Shown: in pieces, positions 14,616 through 21,136 of the stretch | Numbering within the stretch: position 1 is the first letter of the stretch | Layout: each line of letters opens with the position of its first letter | NCBI GenBank assembly: GCA_023404495.1 | Contig: JAEYBE010000009.1 | Span: 1 to 22,213, forward strand | DNA from: Actinomycetes bacterium | GTDB lineage: Bacteria > Actinomycetota > Thermoleophilia > Solirubrobacterales > JACPNS01 | Length of the DNA stretch: 22,213 nt | Direction of reading: 5' to 3' | Translations under genes and position numbers: made by a program | Notes under the pieces: model-generated | Told to the model about the DNA's origin: nothing | Database searches by the model: none | Seen by the model: the letters and a program-made list of their open reading frames with translations, nothing else

Positions 14616-16106
14616 GTGTTCAAGTCCGGCGAACAATGGCTACCCAGCTTCGAGCAGTGCGTTGCGGCCTGCGAGGACAAGGATTCGCGCTTTGACGGCT
14701 GGTTCTACACAGGGGTCACATCGACCGGCATCTACTGCCGCCCGAGCTGTCCCGCGCGCACGCCAAAGCTCTCCAACATGCGCTTCTACTCGACCGCCGC
14801 GGGCGCTCAGTCGGCGGGCTTTCGCGCCTGCAAGCGCTGCCGTCCCAACGCCGCGCCCGGATCGCCCGAGTGGGATCTGCGCGCCGATGCCGTCGGCCGC
14901 GCGATGCGCCTGATCGCCGACGGAGTGGTTGATCGCGAAGGTGTCCCCGGACTCGCCTCGCGCCTCGGTTTCTCTGAGCGGCATGTCCATCGCATGTTGG
15001 TCGACGCAGTCGGGGCCGGCCCGCTGGCGATCGCGCGGTCCACGCGCGCGCAGAATGCGCGGGTGCTGCTCGAGACGACCAAGCTGACCGCGACGGAGAT
15101 CGCCTTCGCCGCCGGATTCTCGAGTGTTCGCCAGTTCAACTCGACGATGCGCGAGATCTACGCCGCGTCTCCGAGCGAACTGCGACGGACGCCGCGGTCC
15201 TCGATCGCTCGCCGCGGCGTCACTCTTCGGCTCGGCGCGCGGGCGCCGTTTGATTTCGATCGCGCGCTCGCCTTCTTGGGCCACCGCGCGGTCACAGGCG
15301 TCGAATCGGTCGAAGCCGCCACTTATGTGCGCAGCCTCGCGCTGCCGCACGGAACCGGCGTTGTTGCCGTCAGCGCCGACGGCGACGCCGTGCTGGCACG
15401 ATTTGAACTGGCAGACATGCGGGACCTTGGCGCGGCCACCGTGCGGGTCCGGCGACTGTTCGACCTCGACGCCGACCCAGCTTCTTCGGACGCCGTACTC
15501 GCCCGTGATCCGCTACTCGCCGCGAGCGTCGCGCTGCGCCCGGGGATGCGCGTCGCGGGCACCGTCGATGCACACGAGCTGGCGTTTCGCGCCGTGCTTG
15601 GCCAGCAGGTGTCGGTGCGCGCGGCTGCCACCGCAGCGGCACGGTTGACCACGCTCTGCGGCGTCGAGCTGGCCACGCCCCGGGGCGCGATATCCCACGC
15701 CTTTCCGACCGCGGACGCGGTCGCCGAACTCGACCCGGAAAGCTTGCCGATGCCGCGAGCGAGAGCACGCGCGCTGGTCGGGCTCGCGAGCGCCCTGGCC
15801 AACGGCGAGGTGCAACTCGACGGCGGTGAGGAGCGTTCGCGTGTCCGCGCTGCTCTGCTGGCGTTGCCGGGAATCGGCGATTGGACAGCGCAGTACATAG
15901 CGATGCGCGCGCTGCGCGACCCGGACGCCTTTCTGCCGGGCGACCTGGGCGTTCGCCGCGGCCTCGAAGCGCTCGGCGCGGCCGGGGATGCGCGCTCCGC
16001 GCTTGCCACAGCCGAGCAGTGGCGCCCCTACCGCGCCTACGGCTTGCAACACCTGTGGGCCGTCGCAGAAGATCAGCAATCCAAACGAGCGGAGACTCAA
16101 CAATGA
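14616..16106 (+). CDS. alkA: Ada-AlkA fusion: methylphosphotriester-sensing AraC regulator fused to 3-methyladenine DNA glycosylase
   Basis: 496 residues in three parts. The Ada N-terminal zinc module (1-80) has C41, C45, C72 and C75 in the spacing of E. coli Ada, where the first cysteine takes a methyl group from a DNA phosphotriester. An AraC-type helix-turn-helix follows (90-191; F-A-A-G-F-S-S-V-R-Q-F-N). The C-terminal AlkA part (about 205-490) has the HhH hairpin L-P-G-I-G-D-W-T-A (417-425) and catalytic D443 in P-G-D-L-G. The start is GTG 14616 with no good ribosome site, so it is uncertain by some residues. The stop overlaps the ogt start (ATGA). The same fusion and ogt neighbour are known in mycobacteria. 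Role: sensing alkylation, activating its own operon and excising methylated bases. Confidence 0.95.
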   Translation: MFKSGEQWLPSFEQCVAACEDKDSRFDGWFYTGVTSTGIYCRPSCPARTPKLSNMRFYSTAAGAQSAGFRACKRCRPNAAPGSPEWDLRADAVGRAMRLIADGVVDREGVPGLASRLGFSERHVHRMLVDAVGAGPLAIARSTRAQNARVLLETTKLTATEIAFAAGFSSVRQFNSTMREIYAASPSELRRTPRSSIARRGVTLRLGARAPFDFDRALAFLGHRAVTGVESVEAATYVRSLALPHGTGVVAVSADGDAVLARFELADMRDLGAATVRVRRLFDLDADPASSDAVLARDPLLAASVALRPGMRVAGTVDAHELAFRAVLGQQVSVRAAATAAARLTTLCGVELATPRGAISHAFPTADAVAELDPESLPMPRARARALVGLASALANGEVQLDGGEERSRVRAALLALPGIGDWTAQYIAMRALRDPDAFLPGDLGVRRGLEALGAAGDARSALATAEQWRPYRAYGLQHLWAVAEDQQSKRAETQQ

Positions 16107-16612
16107 CGATTCAGCCCACCCACTACGCGTCGGTCGAAAGCCCGATCGGCGAACTTCTGCTGATCGGCGACGGGCGAAAGCTCAGCGCGCTGAAGATGAT
16201 CGACAACGGCGAGTACGCGGGGCAGAGCGACGGACTCGTTCGTGACGACGCGCAGTTCGCAGAAGCGATCGCCCAACTCGAGGAGTACTTCGCCGGAACG
16301 CGCACAGATTTTGAGCTGGAGCTTGCGCCCGAGGGCACGGACTTTCAACGCGCCGTCTGGGACGCGCTCGCGGAAATCCCATTCGGCGAGACTCGCAGTT
16401 ACGGCGAGATCGCAGCAGCAGTCGGGCGGCCCAAGGCCGCGCGCGCGGTCGGCATGGCCAACAATCGCAATCCGATCGCAGTGATCGTGCCGTGTCACCG
16501 CGTGATCGGCGCCGGCGGAGACCTCGTCGGCTACGGCGGGGGAATCGATCGCAAAGTCTGGCTACTTGGTCACGAGCGAGCGGCCGAGCGCAGCGCGAAC
16601 TCGAGTTCGTAG
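16103..16612 (+). CDS. ogt: Methylated-DNA--protein-cysteine S-methyltransferase
   Basis: 169 residues. The suicide motif I-V-P-C-H-R-V-I has the methyl-accepting cysteine C131; the winged helix carries R-S-Y-G-E-I-A-A-A-V-G and the arginine finger region A-R-A-V-G-M-A-N-N. It removes O6-alkyl groups from guanine in a single turnover. The ATG overlaps the ada-alkA stop by four bases and has GGAGA 7 bases upstream, so the two are coupled and both should be induced by the Ada module. The last 43 bases overlap the convergent pucR coding region; the C-terminus past about residue 158 is poorly conserved in the family, which makes such an overlap tolerable. Confidence 0.97.
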   Translation: MTIQPTHYASVESPIGELLLIGDGRKLSALKMIDNGEYAGQSDGLVRDDAQFAEAIAQLEEYFAGTRTDFELELAPEGTDFQRAVWDALAEIPFGETRSYGEIAAAVGRPKAARAVGMANNRNPIAVIVPCHRVIGAGGDLVGYGGGIDRKVWLLGHERAAERSANSSS

Positions 16613-17691
16613 CGCGCGTCGGGATCGTCGAGCTGGTCGCCGAGTAGTTCGCGCAGCCGGGCCAGCCGGTATCGCAGCGTCTGCTGGTGGACATGCAGTT
16701 CGTTCGCGGCTGCGGCGATATTGCCGTCGTGCCGAAGCCAGGCAAGCAGCGTGTCAGTCAACCGCGTCCGGGAACCCTCAGTTTCCTCGGCGAGCGGAGC
16801 CAGTCGGTCGTGGACGATCTGGCTTGCGAGCAAACTGTCGACTCCGGAGATCAGTTCGGATCGGTGTTCGTCGGCCGCGGTCAACCCGTCGGCGTCCGCA
16901 TCCTGGGCCAGCTGCAGCATCGTCCGCGCGTGGTCAAAGGAGTGCGGCGTGTTCTCAATGCTGACGGCAGTTCCCAGGCCCGCGCGAATCTCAGCGAACC
17001 CGGAGCGCAGCTGGTCTCGGCGCGCCGGATCACGCGGCTCGGGAACAAGGGCGACGTAATTCTCTTCATCGCCGTGAACGATCGAGTTCTGTGGCAATCG
17101 CCCGGCCGGTCCGCGACCGAGCGCGCCGGGCCAGATCAGCACCGCGAGCTGCCGAGGCACGGGCCAGCGCGCCGCCTCGGCAGCCGCCGCGAGTGCCAAC
17201 GGGTCGGCGCCAAGCCGCCCACGTGTCAGCAAATCGATCAGTTCTCCGCGCCGCGCGTCGAGCTCGCCCGCGCGCTCGGCCTGCGCCTGCGCGTAGCCCT
17301 CGGCCGACTCTGCGGAGAGCTGGTCGATGTAGGCGAAGATCGCTTCGGCGAGCAGGTTTGTCTCGCGCTGGTCGAGGTCGCTGCGCAGCGAAGCCTCGGC
17401 CAGCCGGCGCCAGGCGATCTGAGCGCCCAGCCGGTAGGCGGCAAGCAGCGCGCCGATTGATCGGCCTGAGGCGACCTCGCCGCGCCCGAGGGCGAAGTAC
17501 ACGCGTCGGCCCTCCTCGCGCAGCGACGTCTGCGGGTCGCGCACCATCGCGACAAACTGCGCCAGCGCCTGGTTCACGCCGGTCTTCAGGGCCTCGCCGA
17601 AGGCGCCCTCAAGCGGGCGCGTGTAGGCCGGGATCTCGCGCCCGATCGCAACGAGGATCTCCTCGGTGATCGCCGAGCGTTCCTGTTCCAT
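16570..17691 (-). CDS. PucR-family transcriptional regulator (CdaR/PucR C-terminal HTH)
   Basis: 373 residues. The C-terminal HTH (about 324-352) carries N-I-A-A-A-A-N-E-L-H-V-H-Q-Q-T-L-R-Y-R-L, the PucR_HTH_30 signature. Residues 150-310 resemble the degenerate GGDEF-like middle domain, and the helical N-terminal 150 residues match the RsbRD/PucR N-terminal type. ATG 17691 is the only start codon after the upstream in-frame stop. The -35/-10 at 17802-17775 lies about 84 bases upstream. Members activate genes for purine, amino acid or lipid use; with a desaturase gene divergent from it, lipid-related control is possible but unproven. Its 3' end overlaps ogt by 43 bases. Confidence 0.93.
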   Translation of the reverse strand: MEQERSAITEEILVAIGREIPAYTRPLEGAFGEALKTGVNQALAQFVAMVRDPQTSLREEGRRVYFALGRGEVASGRSIGALLAAYRLGAQIAWRRLAEASLRSDLDQRETNLLAEAIFAYIDQLSAESAEGYAQAQAERAGELDARRGELIDLLTRGRLGADPLALAAAAEAARWPVPRQLAVLIWPGALGRGPAGRLPQNSIVHGDEENYVALVPEPRDPARRDQLRSGFAEIRAGLGTAVSIENTPHSFDHARTMLQLAQDADADGLTAADEHRSELISGVDSLLASQIVHDRLAPLAEETEGSRTRLTDTLLAWLRHDGNIAAAANELHVHQQTLRYRLARLRELLGDQLDDPDARYELEFALRSAARS

Positions 17692-17774
17692 CAGCCTGGC
17701 CGATTGCTCGGAGAGGCGTTCCCACGGCTGGCTCCCGCCGCTGAATGTGGATTCACCTGCCTCGATGGGCAGAT

Positions 17775-17802
17775 CTTATAAGAAAAGCACAAAAAATGTC
17801 GA
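17775..17802 (-). promoter_or_regulatory. Promoter of pucR
   Basis: On the minus strand TCGACA, a 16-base spacer and TATAAG match the housekeeping consensus at 5 of 6 positions each. The -35 is part of the TGTCGACA palindrome (17797-17804), which also lies 55-62 bases upstream of the divergent desaturase start and may be a regulator site. Confidence 0.55.
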
Positions 17803-17858
17803 CAAGTTCTGACTAAGGGGCGTGAAAATGCTAGGAAATGCGGCTTATCTTCAGTCTC

Positions 17859-18923
17859 ATGAGCAAACTAGAACGCCGCATAACCATCGCCGCTGTTGCC
17901 ATCCCCTTCATCGGTTTCCTGGTGGCCATCGTGCTGTTCTGGAACAACGGAGTCACCTGGCTCGATCTCGGGATCATGGCCGGCATGTACCTCTTCACTG
18001 GATTCGGCATCACCGTCGGATACCACCGTCTTCTGACCCATCGTTCGTTTGAGACGAAAGAATGGGTCCGCGTGACACTCGCGATCGCCGGCTCGATGTC
18101 GGTGCAGGGTGCGCCGATCCATTGGGTCGCCGACCACCGCAAGCACCACGACTTCGCCGACGAAGAGGGCGACCCGCACAGTCCGCACACCCACGACCAC
18201 GAGGGCGTCAAGGGCATCTTCGTCGGCTGGTACCACTCGCACATGGGCTGGCTCTTCAGCCGCGACGACCGCGCATCGGCCAGCCGTTACGCCCGCGATC
18301 TGAAGGACGACCCGAACATCGTCTGGGTCGACAAGCACTTCTTCAGCTGGGTGCTGCTGGGCCTTGCGATCCCGTTCGCGCTGGGCTTCGTGCTCGGTGG
18401 CTTCTCGCTCTACGCCGGCTTCACCGCGTTCATCTGGGGTGGCCTTGTGCGGATCTTCCTCCAGCACCACGCGACATGGAGCGTCAACTCGATCTGCCAC
18501 ATGTACGGCAATCAGCCGTTTGAGATCGAGGATCAGTCGACCAACAACTGGGCTGTCGCGTTCGTCGCGCTCGGTGAGGGTTGGCACCACAACCACCACG
18601 CGTTCCCGACCTCCGCGCGTCACGGGCTCACCGGCCGCCAGATTGACCCGGCCTACATGTGCATCAAGACCCTCGAGAAGCTCGGTCTTGCCTGGAACGT
18701 TCGCGTTCCGAGCGAGCAGGCACTCGAGAAGAAGCTTCGCGTCGCCGACGACGCGTCCAAGTTCGCTCCCCAGCGAAGCAAGGAAGATTCCGATCTGGAA
18801 TCAATCCCTGATCGCCCGGCCGCGGGTTCCGAAGAGGTGGATGCGGTTCTGTCCACTTCCCGCGCCACCTCTCCTATGGCCAGGGCAACCGAAGAAGAGC
18901 CGGACCGCCAGGCAGTCGCCTGA
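17859..18923 (+). CDS. Acyl-CoA/acyl-lipid desaturase (delta-9 type, membrane di-iron)
   Basis: 354 residues from this start. The three histidine boxes are H-R-L-L-T-H (56-61), H-R-K-H-H (93-97) and H-N-H-H (244-247), with G-E-G-W-H-H-N-H-H-A-F-P typical of delta-9 (stearoyl) desaturases. Four hydrophobic segments surround them, so it is an inner-membrane enzyme that introduces a cis double bond using oxygen and an electron carrier. Residues after about 290 are polar and low in conservation. Two starts are possible, ATG 17838 and ATG 17859; neither has a well-spaced ribosome site, and I prefer 17859 because codons before it are atypical. A strong terminator follows at 19042-19074. It likely adjusts membrane fluidity. 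Confidence 0.93.
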   Translation: MSKLERRITIAAVAIPFIGFLVAIVLFWNNGVTWLDLGIMAGMYLFTGFGITVGYHRLLTHRSFETKEWVRVTLAIAGSMSVQGAPIHWVADHRKHHDFADEEGDPHSPHTHDHEGVKGIFVGWYHSHMGWLFSRDDRASASRYARDLKDDPNIVWVDKHFFSWVLLGLAIPFALGFVLGGFSLYAGFTAFIWGGLVRIFLQHHATWSVNSICHMYGNQPFEIEDQSTNNWAVAFVALGEGWHHNHHAFPTSARHGLTGRQIDPAYMCIKTLEKLGLAWNVRVPSEQALEKKLRVADDASKFAPQRSKEDSDLESIPDRPAAGSEEVDAVLSTSRATSPMARATEEEPDRQAVA

Positions 18924-18956
18924 CGCAAAGCTCGCTTCACCGCAGAGAACGCCAAA

Positions 18957-18988
18957 GCGCCGCCGGCCTGAATTGGGTTCGGCGGCGC
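18957..18988. repeat. 9-bp perfect inverted repeat (hairpin 1 of the convergent spacer)
   Basis: GCGCCGCCG (18957-18965) pairs with CGGCGGCGC (18980-18988) around a 14-base loop. It lies 33 bases after the desaturase stop and has no following T run. Confidence 0.6.
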
Positions 18989-18997
18989 CAAGGCATC

Positions 18998-19022
18998 GGC
19001 CGCCCGCTTCTTGCCGGCGGCC
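18998..19022. repeat. 7-bp perfect inverted repeat (hairpin 2 of the convergent spacer)
   Basis: GGCCGCC (18998-19004) pairs with GGCGGCC (19016-19022), loop 11 bases. It is one of four consecutive dyads between the convergent desaturase and channel genes. Alone it would be unremarkable in GC-rich DNA. Confidence 0.45.
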
Positions 19023-19041
19023 ACCGGTATCCCGGGGGACT

Positions 19042-19074
19042 CAACTGCGCACCTTTGGTGCGCAGTTGTATTTT
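19042..19074 (+). terminator. Rho-independent terminator of the desaturase gene
   Basis: CAACTGCGCACC (19042-19053) pairs perfectly over 12 bp with 19057-19068 around a TTT loop, followed by TATTTT (19069-19074). It is the only hairpin in the window followed by a real T tract. Confidence 0.85.
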
Positions 19075-19108
19075 GGGCACACAGCAACCCCATGCCAAGC
19101 CAAGATCC

Positions 19109-19143
19109 TGCGCAAGTCTGCGCCGGGAGCGCAGACTTGCGCA
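19109..19143 (-). terminator. 15-bp perfect hairpin downstream of the K+ channel gene
   Basis: TGCGCAAGTCTGCGC (19109-19123) pairs perfectly with 19129-19143, loop CGGGA. It lies 32 bases beyond the channel stop. No T run follows on either strand, so it may be a tail-less terminator for the minus-strand gene or an RNA-stabilising end. It shares the CTGCGC...GCGCAG core with the terminator 35 bases away. Confidence 0.6.
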
Positions 19144-19174
19144 ACCCGGGCGGGGTCGGCAGGGCGCTGGGCGT

Positions 19175-20959
19175 TCAGACCCGCTTGTCGCGGCTGAGCA
19201 ACTCGAAGAGTTCTTCATACGGACCGGTCAGGTAGGCGCAGTCACCGGCCGCGAAGCGCGTGTCGCGTCGCGGCGGGTGCTCCAGCCGGCCGTCACGTTC
19301 GATCGCGATCACACGAATGTCCGCTCCGAGGTCGAGCATGGCGGCGCCCTCGAGCCCGCCGCCGGCGCTGACTTCGAGGCTCGCAACCAGGAACGGTTCG
19401 CTCGCGAAGTAAAAGGTCGAGAGCACCTCAAGGCCGATCGCAGCGCCGACGAACCACGGCGCAGCGATCGAGGCCGAGGCCCAGACATGATGGAAGCCAA
19501 AGCTGCGCGAGAGCCTTCGTGCGAGCGCGCGGTCGAACACGCGAACAACTACGGGAACTTCGGACCAGCGGTCGTCGAGCTTGCCTCTCACCGCGAGGCC
19601 GGCTTCAATGTTGGTCAAGTCGTTCGAGGTCATCACCGCGACCGACGAAGCCTTGTCGAGTCCCACTGAATCGAGCGTCGTGCCGAGCGTTGCGTCACCG
19701 ATGATCACCGGCACCCCGAGTGAGCGTGCCAAGGGGATGTAGCTGTTGTCGGAGCTGCGTTCGATCACTGCCACATCACGGCCGTGCTCGCGTAGGCCTT
19801 CGATTACCCGCATGCCGACCGAGCCGAGTCCGATCAGCACAGTGTGGCCGCGGAACTCATGCACCATGCCTTGGCCGAGCGACTGTTCGATGCGGCGGCT
19901 GACCAACAGGTTGGTGATGAACGCGAAGATCAGACTGACGATGACTGTGCTCACGACGATCAGACCGATTCCGAACAACTGCAACGCCGATGACTGGGCG
20001 GCGAAGGAGAAGTCTCCAAAACCGACGGTCGCGCCGGTTTCGAACGTGAAGTAGATCGCCTCGAGGATCGTCAAATGGGATCCGTCGGGCTCGCGATAAA
20101 AAGCGCCGAGAATCGCCGCCGAGACGATCGCCATCAGCAGCCCGAGCAGCAGCGTGAGCTTTAGGGCCGAGTCTGAGTGGTCGACGATCACGCGCCATGT
20201 GCGCGCCGCACGATCGCGTTGGCGGCGTAGGAATCCGCGCTCGTCAGACTCTTCGAAGTCGATGTCAATGTGCGCCGTGCGTAGCTCGTCGGCGGTGCCG
20301 ATGACACAGGCGCGGTCGCCGGGGTGCGCCATGAGGTCGCGGGAGGGTCCGATCAGCAGCTCGTCTGAATCGGCGCGCGCGACGCCGATCGGGGCGAGGT
20401 CTCCAAACTGCGCGCGCAGCGTGCCCTCGTTTTCGACGTAGACCGTCGCCGCAACGAATTCTTCGCCCTCGATGTCCAGATGGTCGGCGTCGCTCCCCAT
20501 ACATGTGGATACGACGGCAGGAGCAAACAGGCCGGCCACGTCGAGCACGCTGCCCGTGCCGGTGACGTTCTCGACGGCGTCGCCGACGGCGGGGTTGTCG
20601 ATGTCGACGATCACTTTCACGTCCTCGCGCAGATCGCGCACCAGCAGAGCCGTCTGCAACGTGAGCAGGTCGCTCGACTCGGCGCAGATCACGGCGCGCG
20701 CGCCCGCAAGTCCCGCGTCTTCGAACTCCTCGGGTCCGTCGCCCCGCCAGAGCAGCGGCACCCGCCATGACTCAAGAGTCGGCACAAGGCGCGCGTCGGG
20801 TTCGTCATCGAGCACGACGACGCGGGTGCCGGTGGCGAGGAGCAGTTCTATCGCGCGCAGCGAGTTGACGTGCAGCCCACAGACGATGACGTGGCCAGTC
20901 CAGCCGCGGGGATCTTCCTGCGACGCGTTGAGACCGGAAGTCGCGTCAGGTTCGAGCAA
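19175..20959 (-). CDS. Two-TM potassium channel with RCK (TrkA-type) domains on both sides
   Basis: 594 residues. An N-terminal RCK/TrkA-N Rossmann domain (22-150) and TrkA-C-like domain (160-225) precede the membrane part (266-352): an outer helix, pore helix and the K+ selectivity filter T-V-G-F-G-D (311-316), then the inner helix. A second RCK domain follows, with the canonical G-L-G-S-V-G nucleotide loop (377-382) and E400, and a second TrkA-C ends the protein. The first RCK has G-L-H-V-N-S in place of GxGxxG, so its nucleotide binding may be lost or altered. The only possible start is TTG 20959, since an in-frame TGA lies directly upstream; no ribosome site is visible. It probably conducts K+ under ligand control. 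Confidence 0.92.
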   Translation of the reverse strand: MLEPDATSGLNASQEDPRGWTGHVIVCGLHVNSLRAIELLLATGTRVVVLDDEPDARLVPTLESWRVPLLWRGDGPEEFEDAGLAGARAVICAESSDLLTLQTALLVRDLREDVKVIVDIDNPAVGDAVENVTGTGSVLDVAGLFAPAVVSTCMGSDADHLDIEGEEFVAATVYVENEGTLRAQFGDLAPIGVARADSDELLIGPSRDLMAHPGDRACVIGTADELRTAHIDIDFEESDERGFLRRQRDRAARTWRVIVDHSDSALKLTLLLGLLMAIVSAAILGAFYREPDGSHLTILEAIYFTFETGATVGFGDFSFAAQSSALQLFGIGLIVVSTVIVSLIFAFITNLLVSRRIEQSLGQGMVHEFRGHTVLIGLGSVGMRVIEGLREHGRDVAVIERSSDNSYIPLARSLGVPVIIGDATLGTTLDSVGLDKASSVAVMTSNDLTNIEAGLAVRGKLDDRWSEVPVVVRVFDRALARRLSRSFGFHHVWASASIAAPWFVGAAIGLEVLSTFYFASEPFLVASLEVSAGGGLEGAAMLDLGADIRVIAIERDGRLEHPPRRDTRFAAGDCAYLTGPYEELFELLSRDKRV

Positions 20960-21039
20960 TCAGGCCAAGGTAGCGGTTTGCGCCTGCGCGGCGGAGTGGG
21001 CGAGGTGACCGCAGCCGAGCAGCCGCCGGCAGGACGGAG

Positions 21040-21068
21040 TTGACAAACTTTACAGAACTCGCTATGCT
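21040..21068 (+). promoter_or_regulatory. Sigma-70-type promoter of alkB
   Basis: TTGACA (21040-21045), exactly 17 bases, then TATGCT (21063-21068). Transcription would begin near 21075 and give a leader of about 60 bases that contains a small CACGG/CCGTG hairpin (21103-21114). This is the best consensus promoter in the window. Confidence 0.8.
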
Positions 21069-21074
21069 GTAAAG
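21048..21074. promoter_or_regulatory. 27-bp inverted repeat over the alkB promoter (candidate repressor operator)
   Basis: CTTTACAG (21048-21055) and CTGTAAAG (21067-21074) are perfect 8-base inverted arms 11 bases apart. One arm follows the -35 and the other covers the end of the -10, so a bound dimer would block polymerase. The size suits a TetR-, GntR- or LacI-like dimer. Which regulator binds cannot be told from the window. Confidence 0.7.
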
Positions 21075-21136
21075 CATTAAGACGCGGGGAGCGGTTTTGT
21101 CACACGGCCCCGTGAGCCGATTTCCAGGAGAATCAC

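Noticed and set aside
17822..18052. 76-codon frame starting at GTG 17822 just before the desaturase
   Set aside because: The start is only a base or two from the purine-rich stretch, the protein has no motif, and it lies mostly inside the desaturase in another frame.
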